Assembly (NCBI RefSeq): GCF_004366595.1 | Contig: NZ_SORE01000016.1 | Location: forward strand, 106,126 to 170,125 | Length of the DNA: 64,000 nucleotides | Source of the DNA: Paraburkholderia rhizosphaerae | GTDB lineage: Bacteria > Pseudomonadota > Gammaproteobacteria > Burkholderiales > Burkholderiaceae | Direction of reading: 5' to 3' | Part shown: positions 53,225-62,109 of the stretch, piece after piece | How positions within the stretch are numbered: position 1 is the stretch's first letter | How the letters are laid out: each line of letters starts with the position of its first letter | Notes under the pieces: model-generated | The model's database searches: none | The model's input: only the letters and a program-made list of their open reading frames with translations | Told to the model about the DNA's origin: nothing | Made by a program: the position numbers and the translations under genes

Positions 53225-53488
53225 ATGCCGGAATCCATTGTTGACCCATCTGTCAAACACACCACTGAGCGGTCTGTGCAGCGTCCCGTCGGGAAAGCGG
53301 TGATTCGGCCTTCGGTTCAATCCGCGCTTGCGCCTGTCACGCAGTCGGCAAAACAACCCGCCGGTCAGCCACGCACGCTGGCAAACCGCATCATGTGGCT
53401 GGTTATTTTGTGGTGCGCGGGTTTTGGCGCCACTTTTCTGTTCGTGTTGCCGTTCCACTTACTCGTGCAATGGGCGGTGCGCCGATAA
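53225..53488 (+). CDS. Small membrane subunit (DUF2474/CydX-like)
   Basis: An 87-residue protein with a polar N-terminal half of about 50 residues and one C-terminal membrane helix (RIMWLVILWCAGFGATFLFVLPFHLLVQWAVR). DUF2474 proteins are small single-helix partners encoded after cioAB, analogous to CydX. The N-terminal extension is longer than usual for such proteins. It follows cioB by 61 bases. Start choice is the ATG that gives the full open frame; the ribosome site is weak. Confidence 0.72.
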   Translation: MPESIVDPSVKHTTERSVQRPVGKAVIRPSVQSALAPVTQSAKQPAGQPRTLANRIMWLVILWCAGFGATFLFVLPFHLLVQWAVRR

Positions 53489-53575
53489 CGGGCACCGCCA
53501 TCAGTCACATCGTCACGTCCGCATGTCGTGCGGGCGGGCGTGCGTGTGTTTCGATAATCCATCAGCAATCTTGAA

Positions 53576-53594
53576 AGAGACGCCGTGCGTCTCT
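53576..53594 (+). other. Strong hairpin between oxidase and YdeP-type genes
   Basis: AGAGACGC and GCGTCTCT form an eight-base perfect stem with a three-base loop. There is no T-run, so it is not a classical terminator; it could slow transcription or protect the oxidase mRNA end. It lies 46 bases before the next gene. Confidence 0.5.
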
Positions 53595-53640
53595 GCATAA
53601 CATTGCTTTACTCAATCCCGCTATGCCGGAAGGGGGCACT

Positions 53641-55959
53641 ATGGCAGAAAGGAAATCGATTCGCGTCTATCGCGAGCCCGCGGGAGGCTGGGGCGCACTC
53701 AAGGCGACCGGCAAAGCGCTCGCGGAACAGGGCATTCCCGTATTTGGCGCACGCACGCTGCTGCGGATGAACCAGCCCGAAGGCTTCGACTGCCCAGGTT
53801 GCGCATGGCCTGATCCGAAACATACGTCGTCGTTCGAATTCTGCGAGAACGGTGCCAAAGCGGTCGCGTGGGAAGCGACGTCCGAACGCTGCACGCCGCA
53901 GTTCTTCGCGAACCATACCGTGACCGAACTCAGCGCGTGGGACGATTTCGACCTCGAGATGGCTGGCCGCCTCACTCACCCGATGGTCTATGACGCGTCG
54001 TCCGACCGTTATGTGCCGATCTCGTGGGACAACGCGTTCGCGCTGATCGCCGAACATCTGAACGCACTCGATTCACCTAACCAGGCGGACTTCTATACGT
54101 CGGGCCGCGCGTCGAACGAAGCGGCGTTTCTGTATCAGCTGTTCGCACGCGAGTACGGCAGCGGCAACTTTCCCGATTGCTCGAACATGTGTCATGAGGC
54201 GACGAGTGTCGGCCTGCCGGAGTCGATCGGTGTCGGCAAAGGCACGGTGCTGCTCGAGGACTTCGATCACGCGGATGCCATCTTTATCTTCGGGCAGAAC
54301 CCGGGCACGAACAGTCCGAGAATGATGACGAGCCTGCACGATGCCGCGCGGCGCGGCGCTCGAATCATTTCGTTCAATCCGTTTCGCGAACGCGCGCTCG
54401 AGCGTTTCCAGGCCCCGCAAAATCCGGTCGAAATGGTCACGCTGACGTGGACCGCGATCAGCAACCCGCTGTATCAGGTGCGCGTCGGCGGCGATGTCGC
54501 CGCGTTAAAAGGCATCATGAAAGCGATCGTCGAAGCCGACGACGACGCGATTGCGAACGGGCAGCCGCGAAAGATCGACGTCGATTTCATTCAAACCCAT
54601 ACGCTGGGCTTTGAAGCGCTGGTCGACGATCTGCGCAAGACGAGCTGGAGTGCGATCGAGCACACATCCGGCTTGCGGCGTTCCGACCTCACGGCAGTCG
54701 CGAATGTCTATATGGAAGCGAAAAACGTGATCCTCGTCTATGGGATGGGGGTCACGCAGCACCATCGCGGCACCGAGAATGTGCAGCAGATGGCCAACCT
54801 CGCCATGATGCGCGGCAATATCGGCCGACCCGGCGCGGGCGTGTGCCCGGTGCGCGGCCATTCGAATGTGCAGGGCAACCGCACGGTCGGTATCACTGAA
54901 AAACCCGCGCAGGAATGGCTCGACCGCATCGAGCAGACGTTCGGCTTCAAACCGTCGCCGCAGCATGGGCGCGATGTGGTCGCGACGCTCGAGGCGATGT
55001 TGTCCGGCGACTGCAAGGTGTTTGTCGCGCTCGGCGGCAACTTCGCCACGGCGATTCCCGACTGGCCGCGGATGCAAAAGGCGATGCGCAATCTCGCGCT
55101 GACCGTCCATGTCGCGACGAAGCTGAACCGCAGCCATCTCGTGCATGCGAAGGAAGCGCTGATTCTGCCGTGCCTCGGACGCACCGAAGTCGACATCCAG
55201 CAGACCGGGCCGCAGTCGGTGACCGTCGAAGATTCGATGTCGATGGTGCATGCGTCGGCGGGCATCAACGATCCGGCGTCGGAGCATTTGATGAGCGAAC
55301 CTGCGATTGTCGCCGGCATTGCGCGTGCGACGCTCGGTGACGGGTCGACGGTGCCGTGGGAAGAACTGGTCGCCGACTATGACCGGATTCGCGACGCAAT
55401 TGAAAAGGTGTTCCCGCAGTTCGAGTCGTATAACGCGCGGATTCGCGTGCCGGGCGGCTTTCACCTGCGGTCGACCGCACGCGAGCGGATCTGGGCGACA
55501 AAGACCGGCAAGGCGAACTTCGCGGTGTTCGAAGGTCTGGACGAAGACCCGTGGCATGGCGAAGACGACGGGCTGTGGCTCACGACGATGCGCAGCCACG
55601 ACCAGTACAACACGACGCTCTATTCGCTATCGGACCGCTATCGCGGTGTGTTCGGCCAGCGCGATGTGGTGTTCGTCAACTCGCAGGAAATCGCAAAGCG
55701 CAATCTGCATCCGGGCGACCTGGTCGATGTCGTGTCGCTGTCGAGCGATGGGATCGAGCGGGTCGTGCGCAATCTGAAGGTGGTCGAGTATCAACTGCCC
55801 GACGGTTGCTGCGGTGCGTACTATCCGGAGGCTAATCCGCTGGTGCCGCTGTATGCGTACGATAAGCGTAGCCGCACGCCATCGTATAAGTCGGTGCCGG
55901 TGAGGATCGTGAAGTCGGCGCGCAATATCGTGTCGGGTGCGTGGGCGCCGCAGTCGTGA
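53641..55959 (+). CDS. FdhF/YdeP-family molybdopterin oxidoreductase
   Basis: A 772-residue molybdopterin-dependent enzyme of the YdeP type. The N-terminal FDCPGCAWPD and FCENGAKAVAWE cysteines replace the full iron-sulfur motif of formate dehydrogenases. Later landmarks: YTSGRASNEAAFLYQLFAREYGSGNFPDCSNMCHEATSVGL, IFGQNPGTNSPRMM, GMGVTQHHRGTENVQQMANL, and the C-terminal cofactor domain with RSHDQYNTT. YdeP is linked to acid resistance in E. coli; the reaction is not established. AAGGGGG precedes the ATG. It follows the oxidase operon. Confidence 0.92.
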   Translation: MAERKSIRVYREPAGGWGALKATGKALAEQGIPVFGARTLLRMNQPEGFDCPGCAWPDPKHTSSFEFCENGAKAVAWEATSERCTPQFFANHTVTELSAWDDFDLEMAGRLTHPMVYDASSDRYVPISWDNAFALIAEHLNALDSPNQADFYTSGRASNEAAFLYQLFAREYGSGNFPDCSNMCHEATSVGLPESIGVGKGTVLLEDFDHADAIFIFGQNPGTNSPRMMTSLHDAARRGARIISFNPFRERALERFQAPQNPVEMVTLTWTAISNPLYQVRVGGDVAALKGIMKAIVEADDDAIANGQPRKIDVDFIQTHTLGFEALVDDLRKTSWSAIEHTSGLRRSDLTAVANVYMEAKNVILVYGMGVTQHHRGTENVQQMANLAMMRGNIGRPGAGVCPVRGHSNVQGNRTVGITEKPAQEWLDRIEQTFGFKPSPQHGRDVVATLEAMLSGDCKVFVALGGNFATAIPDWPRMQKAMRNLALTVHVATKLNRSHLVHAKEALILPCLGRTEVDIQQTGPQSVTVEDSMSMVHASAGINDPASEHLMSEPAIVAGIARATLGDGSTVPWEELVADYDRIRDAIEKVFPQFESYNARIRVPGGFHLRSTARERIWATKTGKANFAVFEGLDEDPWHGEDDGLWLTTMRSHDQYNTTLYSLSDRYRGVFGQRDVVFVNSQEIAKRNLHPGDLVDVVSLSSDGIERVVRNLKVVEYQLPDGCCGAYYPEANPLVPLYAYDKRSRTPSYKSVPVRIVKSARNIVSGAWAPQS

Positions 55960-56041
55960 TGTGCAACGGGCGACATGAAACCGCGCGCGCATCGTCAGCC
56001 GGTAACGGCTGCGGTGCCCCCGCGGCGTGGGTGCATCACCG

Positions 56042-57217
56042 TCATTTCATTGCGGGGGCCGCTTGCGCCGGACGATGCGGATCGTCGACGTAGCCCGGTT
56101 CCGTCATAAAACGCATCTCCGCCGCTGCGCGTAGCAGATGGGTCCGCTTTCCGACCAGCGGCTCCGCATGCAGGATCGCGTGCTCAGGCTCGATCATCGC
56201 GAGCGCGGTTTCGGCCGCATTGATCGCGAGAGACAGCTTGTTCGGCAGCACGCATACGACACCATCGGCAATCTGCTCGACGTACGGCCCGCTCGGGCGC
56301 CCGCCCGCGCCCGTCACCGCGCTTTCCGTCTTTTGCGCGAGATACAGCGTGCGTTCGTTCGCCGCTGCGTGCAAACCAGGCAACAACGACCTCAGCGCAT
56401 TCAGTTGCGCATGCAACCGGGTTGGATCGACGGCAGCGCGCTTGCCGTTTTCCAGCAGTGGGTCCGTGCCGTGCGTATAGAGCAGCACGGGTGAACCGTC
56501 CGCTTCATACTGCGGCGCGATAAACAATTGCGCGTCGGGTATCACAATGCTCGCGTCCGGCACGCGTCCGCGCATCGCCAGCACCTGGCTCGCGCGCGTT
56601 TGCACCGCTGCGGTCTTGCGCACATGCGGCAGCATGCCGATCAGCTCCGGTGTGCCCGCGCCGGCACACAGCACGATCTTTTGCGTTTCAATCGCGCTGT
56701 CGCCGATATGCAGCCGGTAGCCGTCGTGACACGCTTCGATCGCGTCGATCGTGCCGAACTTCAGGCAGTTCCGGTTGCGTTGCACGAGCTTCGCGAGCAA
56801 TTCGCGCCCATCGAACATCACGTGCGAAAAGCGGAAGATGTGCGCGAGGCGATGGCCTTCGAGGGCCGGCGGACAGCCTTTCACCGGCACATAGTGGAGA
56901 TCGCAGAGCGTCCACATCGCAGTCCACGCGCTCGGGTCGCCGACGAAGCCGACATACGAATCGGTCGAACGCACATTCACACGCAGGCGCCGCATCAGGT
57001 CGCGCCACTTCGGATACGCGTCGTTCAACTGGTCGACTAATTCGCGATCGTTATAGAAGTGACCACGATGGATATAGAACTGCGAACGCAGTGTCTGGCC
57101 TTCGCCGACGCGCGGCATCCTGTCGATGCAGCATGCGTTTAATCCTCGCGCTAGCGCCTGATCGAGCAGCAACAGTCCCTGAATTCCTGCTCCGACAATT
57201 ACGCAATCGTATTTCAC
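56042..57217 (-). CDS. FAD-dependent oxidoreductase (D-amino-acid oxidase-like)
   Basis: A 391-residue flavoprotein. The dinucleotide fold is CVIVGAGIQGLLLLDQALARG; it continues with RVGEGQTLRSQFYIHRGHFYNDRELV and a C-terminal segment VLPNKLSLAINAAETALAMI. It begins with a GTG that has AGGGGA seven bases before it; an upstream in-frame ATG is not needed. The family oxidises amines or 2-hydroxy acids. The substrate is unknown. Convergent with the YdeP-type gene, upstream hpf-like gene on the same strand. Confidence 0.85.
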   Translation of the reverse strand: MKYDCVIVGAGIQGLLLLDQALARGLNACCIDRMPRVGEGQTLRSQFYIHRGHFYNDRELVDQLNDAYPKWRDLMRRLRVNVRSTDSYVGFVGDPSAWTAMWTLCDLHYVPVKGCPPALEGHRLAHIFRFSHVMFDGRELLAKLVQRNRNCLKFGTIDAIEACHDGYRLHIGDSAIETQKIVLCAGAGTPELIGMLPHVRKTAAVQTRASQVLAMRGRVPDASIVIPDAQLFIAPQYEADGSPVLLYTHGTDPLLENGKRAAVDPTRLHAQLNALRSLLPGLHAAANERTLYLAQKTESAVTGAGGRPSGPYVEQIADGVVCVLPNKLSLAINAAETALAMIEPEHAILHAEPLVGKRTHLLRAAAEMRFMTEPGYVDDPHRPAQAAPAMK

Positions 57218-57315
57218 GTCAATTCCCCTTTCGAATGGCGTCGTTGGCTCGATGCAACCGATCGTACGAGCCAACAATGATGTGAAAATGAGGAGCGGGA
57301 AGCCGCCGCAGCCTC

Positions 57316-57720
57316 TCAGACAGTGGGCTCCGACGGCTCACGAGCCTGTTCACTGAGCGCCTGTTCGTCCCGCGCAAGTCCGCTGTTCCTTCTGAACGCG
57401 GCGGTATCGATACGCCGTTTGAGCCGCTTGAGTGTGTTGCCCGCCGCGCAAGCGGACACACGGTTGACGAGCGCGAACAGATTACGGTCGCGCCCTTGCG
57501 CGAGCGCGGCCGTCGCACCGCCAATGCCCACTTTCATCAGGCAGTGCATCGCGTGTCCGCCACGCGGACCGTCGACATCCTCGAGATGCACGGTGACATG
57601 CGAAATGCGCCGCGCAATACGCGCGAAGGTTTCCTTGATCCGCTTATGTACGTGCTCGCGAAGCGCGTCCGATTCAGTACGCGACAAGTGAAGCCCTGAA
57701 GTATGAATGCTGATCTCCAT
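57316..57720 (-). CDS. HPF/RaiA-family ribosome hibernation factor
   Basis: A 134-residue protein. MEISIHTSGLHLSRTESDALREHVHKRIKETFARIARRISHVTVHLEDVDGPRGG covers the first part of the sigma-54 modulation/HPF domain, followed by GIGGATAALAQGRDRNLFALVNRV and a basic, Arg-rich tail (KRLKRRIDTAAFRR) that could touch rRNA. GGAGG precedes the ATG. Such short factors dimerise or inactivate ribosomes under energy stress. It lies upstream of the FAD oxidoreductase gene on the same strand with a 98-base gap. Confidence 0.85.
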   Translation of the reverse strand: MEISIHTSGLHLSRTESDALREHVHKRIKETFARIARRISHVTVHLEDVDGPRGGHAMHCLMKVGIGGATAALAQGRDRNLFALVNRVSACAAGNTLKRLKRRIDTAAFRRNSGLARDEQALSEQAREPSEPTV

Positions 57721-58009
57721 CACAACCTCCCGTTCCGTTTCAGACAGTGACAGGTACCAATCTACGGGGCAACGCACTGCAGTAATAGTCGTTTTTTTCT
57801 GATGGTCGGTTCGTTCCATTCGAAGTAGCGCGCGCTCGCGGTGCTCACTTTCGCCTCATTCCCGGCTTCTACGATCAGTGGCATCGACGAGCCACGCCGG
57901 TTCCAGCCTTATCGAAGCCTGCGCAATAACCGGTGCCGGCGCACGTCGACCGCATCGCGGCCCGTTTTTGCGCTGCGCCGCGAGTCTCACTGAGTGATAG
58001 GAGAACATC

Positions 58010-58156
58010 ATGTTTGCGTACTTACTCGAAAAGCTGGGCGAATGGATCGAACGTGCCGAAAATCGGCGCCGTCATGACTACCTTGCACAGGCATCGGACC
58101 TCGTTGACCTCGAACGGCGGATGCGTTCGCTTGAACGCAACGGCTACCCTGGGTGA
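58010..58156 (+). CDS. DUF3563 family small protein
   Basis: A 48-residue protein. MFAYLLEKLGEWIERAENRRRHDYLAQASDLVDLERRMRSLERNGY matches the DUF3563 family, which is short, charged and mostly helical. A perfect AGGAG stands six bases before the ATG. Function unknown; members occur often in Burkholderiaceae near stress and regulatory genes. It may be co-transcribed with the next small gene. Confidence 0.88.
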   Translation: MFAYLLEKLGEWIERAENRRRHDYLAQASDLVDLERRMRSLERNGYPG

Positions 58157-58235
58157 TCGACGCGCGGGCCGCAAGCGCATCGGCCTTGCGCCCGCCCTGG
58201 TCGACTCGTGAAGCTTTGCCTTACTAAGGATCGCC

Positions 58236-58523
58236 ATGAAACACGAACCGCTATCACATTGCCCTGATCGCACCAACGCAGCGATATTGCGTGCCGGCTT
58301 CAATGCCGGTTCGCGCGCGGCACACGAGAGAAAACCAAATGACCGCACGCATCCGCAAGATGCTCCGGTACCGCGTTTCTTCGTACGCTTGCGCATCACA
58401 CTCAGGCGTCTTTTCACACGTGGCACGCCGGATCACACCTGTGTGTGCGATATCGATGCGCGCCTGCTTGAACTCGAATTGCACAAGTTGAATATGCAAC
58501 ATTTAGGTAACCTGCACCATTAG
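58236..58523 (+). CDS. Small hypothetical protein, 95 residues
   Basis: No family recognised. It has a basic N-terminal half (RFFVRLRITLRRLFTRG) and a C-terminal amphipathic part (VCDIDARLLELELHKLNMQHLGN). AAGGA precedes the ATG at five bases, and it follows DUF3563 by 79 bases on the same strand. Two cysteines (CVCD) are close together. The coding evidence is ribosome site, position and plausible composition only. Confidence 0.5.
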   Translation: MKHEPLSHCPDRTNAAILRAGFNAGSRAAHERKPNDRTHPQDAPVPRFFVRLRITLRRLFTRGTPDHTCVCDIDARLLELELHKLNMQHLGNLHH

Positions 58524-58993
58524 TCACATCGTCGCAGCGATAATCCGTGCGTCGATCATGAACTTCAAACAAGGCATTCGCGCGGCGCATGCGTGTTTAA
58601 TGCCGGCTTCGTGAAAGCGTTGCTTGACGCGGCCTTACCTGCCAGCACTGCGTAACACCTGGGTGCTCATGCGCGATACGCGCGCTACACTGATGCGCAT
58701 TGGGTTGCCGCGCCCCGTTAGGGGGCGGTCAATCCGCCGCCGTTCATCTTGCCCCCGCTTTTAGCAGACGATTCCGTTATGGAATCGCACGATTTTTCGT
58801 TTTCGACGGGTTACTTTACGTGGCGACATAAACGGCGGCGCGCGGACGCGTAAGATCGACAAGACCGCCAGTCTCACACTGACACCGTCGCCATCGCGCG
58901 GCACGGCCGGCTCCGGCCTGACGATATAGACGGCAATCGGCGGCAATCACATCCTGCATCGATCGAGTGACCTTGTGACCTGACCGGGAGACC
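58524..58993. other. Intergenic region upstream of the sensor kinase
   Basis: About 470 bases without a supported gene. It contains the hairpin CGATTCC-gttat-GGAATCG (58769-58787) followed by a T-rich stretch, and ends in a GGGAG ribosome site for the kinase. Promoter of the kinase gene should lie after the hairpin. Confidence 0.55.
58769..58787 (+). terminator. Possible terminator or operator before the sensor kinase
   Basis: A seven-base perfect stem (CGATTCC/GGAATCG) with a five-base loop is followed four bases later by GATTTTTCGTTTT. It could end transcription of the small genes upstream; the imperfect T-run keeps confidence moderate. Confidence 0.45.
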
Positions 58994-60886
58994 ATGATCT
59001 CGCTCTTTCAAGCGGCACGTCGCGACGGCTGGTGGGACACATGGGTGCGCTGGATGCGCGCCGATCTGGACCACCCGTCTGATTTTCTACGCCAGCTTGC
59101 GCTCGGATGGGTGGTTGGATTCATCGCGTTCGGCGCGATCGGTTGGGTATGCTACAGACTTGGCCTCAACGCGCTCGCAGGGGAATCGATTTTCCTGATC
59201 ATGATCGTGCTGCTCTCGCTGGTGGGCAGCTTTACGATGTCGATTGTGCTGTGCCTCGTCGCAGTGCTGTTTATCGACTTCTTCTTTATCGCACCGACCC
59301 TGTCGTTCGGTACCAGTAACAAACAGGACATCCCTGCGTTACTCACGTTCGCCATCGCATCGTTCGCGATTACCGGGCTTGTACGGCACGTGCGCATGCT
59401 TGGTGAAACACAGAGCGAGCAGGCACGTCTGCTCGACCTCACGCACGACACGGTCATCGTGCGCGATATGGACGGTGTGATCCTGTTCTGGAATGTCGGC
59501 GCCGAAGAAATGTACGGCTGGAAAAAGCGCGAAGCGATGGGCCAAATCATCCATGGGTTCCTGAAAACGCGCTTCCCCGTTTCGGTCGACGACGCGACGA
59601 ACACGCTGCTGCATACCGGTCGCTGGGAAGGCGAACTGATCCATACACGCCGCGACGGCACCGAGCTGGCAATAGCGAGCCGCTGGTCGTTGCAGCGCAA
59701 TGGTGGCGGGCGCGCACTCGCGATACTGGAAACCGGTAACGACGTCACCGCACGCAAGCAGGCCGAACAGGCACTGCGGCGCAGTCAGGCGACCTACCTC
59801 GCCGAGGCTCAGCGATTGAGCCGCACGGGTAGCTTCGGCTGGAACGTATGGAGCGGCGAAGTCGTCTGGTCGGAACAGACGTTCCGGATCTTCGAGTTCG
59901 AGACTGGCGTCGTACCGACACTCGAACTGGCGCTGCAGCGCGTTCACCCCGACGACGTCGAGCGGTTCCGCGACACGATTGGCCATGCGTCGACCCATAA
60001 GCAGGATTTCGACTTCGAGTTCCGTCTGCTGTTTCCCGACGGCGCGATCAAGCATCTGCACGTGGTCGCGCACGTGATGAAAGACGAGCCGGAACGGCTG
60101 CACTACGCTGGTGCAGTGATGGATGTGACGAATACGCGACAGGCGGAGCAGCAGCTCCACCATGCGCAATCCGAACTGGCGCGGGTGACGCGCGTGACCA
60201 CGCTCGGCGAGTTGTCCGCGTCGATCGCTCACGAAGTCGGCCAGCCTCTCGCGGCGATCGTGACCAATGGCGAGGCCTGCCTGCGCTGGCTCGAGCATCA
60301 GCCGCCGCAGCCCGATGAGGTGCGCACGGGCGTCATCAGAATGATCGGTGAAGGCCGGCGTGCGACCGAAATCGTGCGGCGCATTCGTACGCTCGCGCGA
60401 AAGGATACCGGGCAGAAAGCGCCGCTCGAGCTGAACGATGTGGTCAACGATGTTGTGTCGCTGACGCAACGCGAAGTGCTGAGCCACCAGGTGCCGCTGC
60501 GCGTGCGGCTCGCGCCGCTGTTGCCGCCCGTGCTTGGCGACCGCGTGCAGTTGCAGCAGGTGTTGATCAATCTCGTGATGAATGGGATTCAGTCGATGGA
60601 TGGCATTACCGGCTGGCCGCGCGAGCTGTCGATTGAAACCGGTGTGACGCCCGACGGCGAGGTGCAGCTAGCGGTGCGCGACCGCGGCACCGGCATCGAT
60701 CCGCGGCACGCCGAACGGCTGTTTGATGCCTTTTTCAGCACGAAACCGCACGGCATGGGCATGGGCCTGTCGATCTGCCGATCGATCATCGACTCACATG
60801 GTGGGAAAATCAGGGTATTCAACAATGACACTCACGGTGCAACATTTGAGTGCGTTTTGCCGCCACTAGCAAAAGAGATCGCATGA
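58994..60886 (+). CDS. PAS-domain sensor histidine kinase (FixL-like architecture)
   Basis: A 630-residue kinase. Residues about 35-130 hold three or four membrane helices of the DUF4118/KdpD type. Two PAS domains follow: RDMDGVILFWNVGAEEMYGWKKREAMG (first) and SRTGSFGWNVWSGEVVWSEQTFRIFEF (second). The phosphoacceptor box is LGELSASIAHEVGQPLAAIVTNGEACLRWLE; most relatives have HEVNQP, so Gly replaces Asn here. ATPase motifs are NLVMNGIQSM, DRGTGI and GMGMGLSICRSI. It phosphorylates the FixJ-like regulator encoded 152 bases downstream. No heme-ligand signature is obvious, so the signal is unknown. Confidence 0.92.
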   Translation: MISLFQAARRDGWWDTWVRWMRADLDHPSDFLRQLALGWVVGFIAFGAIGWVCYRLGLNALAGESIFLIMIVLLSLVGSFTMSIVLCLVAVLFIDFFFIAPTLSFGTSNKQDIPALLTFAIASFAITGLVRHVRMLGETQSEQARLLDLTHDTVIVRDMDGVILFWNVGAEEMYGWKKREAMGQIIHGFLKTRFPVSVDDATNTLLHTGRWEGELIHTRRDGTELAIASRWSLQRNGGGRALAILETGNDVTARKQAEQALRRSQATYLAEAQRLSRTGSFGWNVWSGEVVWSEQTFRIFEFETGVVPTLELALQRVHPDDVERFRDTIGHASTHKQDFDFEFRLLFPDGAIKHLHVVAHVMKDEPERLHYAGAVMDVTNTRQAEQQLHHAQSELARVTRVTTLGELSASIAHEVGQPLAAIVTNGEACLRWLEHQPPQPDEVRTGVIRMIGEGRRATEIVRRIRTLARKDTGQKAPLELNDVVNDVVSLTQREVLSHQVPLRVRLAPLLPPVLGDRVQLQQVLINLVMNGIQSMDGITGWPRELSIETGVTPDGEVQLAVRDRGTGIDPRHAERLFDAFFSTKPHGMGMGLSICRSIIDSHGGKIRVFNNDTHGATFECVLPPLAKEIA

Positions 60887-60922
60887 GTCGCGCCGAACGG
60901 AATATTTTTTCCACCTGGGATT

Positions 60923-60937
60923 CTTTCGCCGCGAAAG
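60923..60937. promoter_or_regulatory. Palindrome between kinase and response-regulator genes
   Basis: CTTTCG-CCG-CGAAAG is a six-base inverted repeat in the 152-base gap. It may be an operator for the regulator gene or a small attenuating hairpin; no T-run follows. Confidence 0.3.
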
Positions 60938-61038
60938 CGAAACATCTACTATCTATACTGCATGCAACGATAATCATTTATTGAACGGGCAACGGCTCGC
61001 GTACAGTTCGCGATTGGCCGCTGCAGTTGGAGGGACAC

Positions 61039-61716
61039 ATGAATTCGCAGCAGTTGAATTCGGCTTCGACTGGCTTGGCGGCGCAGGCGGCGCCGTCAGT
61101 GGTCTATGTGGTCGACGACGACGAAGCAATGCGCACCGCGCTTGGCGCGTTGTTGCGCTCAGTTGGCTTGCGCGTCGAAACCTTCGCGTCTTCGCGCGCG
61201 TTTCTCGACTATCCGAAGTCCACTGTGCCGAGCTGCCTCGTGCTCGATGTCAGGCTGCGTGGCGAGAGCGGCCTCGCGTTCCAGGAAGAAGTCGCAAAGA
61301 CCGACATGCGCATTCCGATTGTGTTCATGACGGGGCACGGCGACATTGCGATGTCCGTGAAAGCGATGAAGGCCGGCGCACTCGATTTCTTTACGAAACC
61401 CTTTCGCGATCAGGACATGCTCGATGCGGTCGCGCATGCGCTCGCGCAGGACGCGAAGCGCATCGAAGCCGAACATGCGGTCGCCTCGGTGCGCTCGTGC
61501 TACAACACGTTGACGCCGCGCGAACAGCAGGTGATGGAGTATGTGGTGGTCGGGCTGATGAACAAGCAGATCGCCGCGGAGATGAAGCTGAGCGAGATCA
61601 CCGTGAAGATTCACCGCGGGCAGGTGATGAAGAAGATGGAAGCGCGCTCGGTGGCGGATCTGGTGAGAAAGGCCGAAGCGATCGGCATCGGCACGCACGG
61701 CGAACGCACGTCGTAG
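61039..61716 (+). CDS. FixJ-type response regulator (REC + LuxR HTH)
   Basis: A 225-residue regulator. Receiver domain VVYVVDDDEAMRTALGALLRSVGL with the phospho-aspartate in LVLDVRLRGESGL and lysine in FTKPFRD. LuxR-type helix-turn-helix LTPREQQVMEYVVVGLMNKQIAAEMKLSEITVKIHRGQVMKKM at about 155-200. GGAGG precedes the chosen ATG; four codons upstream another in-frame ATG exists. It is the cognate partner of the preceding kinase. Targets cannot be known from the sequence. Confidence 0.93.
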   Translation: MNSQQLNSASTGLAAQAAPSVVYVVDDDEAMRTALGALLRSVGLRVETFASSRAFLDYPKSTVPSCLVLDVRLRGESGLAFQEEVAKTDMRIPIVFMTGHGDIAMSVKAMKAGALDFFTKPFRDQDMLDAVAHALAQDAKRIEAEHAVASVRSCYNTLTPREQQVMEYVVVGLMNKQIAAEMKLSEITVKIHRGQVMKKMEARSVADLVRKAEAIGIGTHGERTS

Positions 61717-61737
61717 TGATTGCGCTACGACGCTACG

Positions 61738-62109
61738 TTAGGGTGAACCCAGCGCCGTGGTTAGCCAATGCGCGATGACGTTTGCGTCGACCGGTTTTTC
61801 AAGTAGCGCCAACGCGCCTTGCGCCTGAGTTTGCGCATGCAGGAACGCGGTCGGAAACGCGGTAATGAAAATGGTGGGCGGTGCGTGGCCTTGCTTGAGC
61901 AGACAGTCGTGCAATTCAATGCCGGACATGCCCGGCATGCGAATATCGGAAATCAGAAACGACGTTTCGTCGATACGACCGGAACTGAGATACGCCTCGG
62001 CGGACGCAAAGTCGTTGACATCCCAACCGAACGAGCGCACGAGACTCGCGGTTGCAAGACGCACCGCGTCGTCGTCATCGACAATGCTAACAAGGTGGGA
62101 CGTATCCAC
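61738..62109 (-). CDS. Single-domain response regulator (receiver only)
   Basis: About 123 residues from a GTG with AGGG eight bases upstream; a longer frame reaches an ATG at 62220 but that extension lacks similarity to receivers. VSIVDDDDAVRLATASLVRSFGWDVNDFASAEAYL, FLISDIRMPGMSGIELHDCLL with the phosphorylated aspartate, ITAF and LEKPVDANVI are complete receiver landmarks. There is no output domain. It is convergent with the FixJ-like gene and may act as a phosphate sink or partner for the same kinase. Confidence 0.85.
   Translation of the reverse strand: MDTSHLVSIVDDDDAVRLATASLVRSFGWDVNDFASAEAYLSSGRIDETSFLISDIRMPGMSGIELHDCLLKQGHAPPTIFITAFPTAFLHAQTQAQGALALLEKPVDANVIAHWLTTALGSP

Noticed and set aside
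54505..55599. 364-codon minus-strand frame opposite the YdeP-type gene
   Set aside because: Shadow frame; the sense gene is intact with all family landmarks.
55996..56011. CAGCCG-GTAA-CGGCTG hairpin between the convergent YdeP-type and FAD oxidoreductase genes
   Set aside because: Short stem without a T-run; could help termination but evidence is too weak to list.
53498..58530. Shared word AGTCACATCGTC after two small genes (near 53500 and 58520)
   Set aside because: Only 12 bases, with one further short shared word; not enough for a repeat family.
59339..60487. 382-codon minus-strand frame opposite the sensor kinase
   Set aside because: His/Arg-rich antisense reading of PAS and kinase domains.
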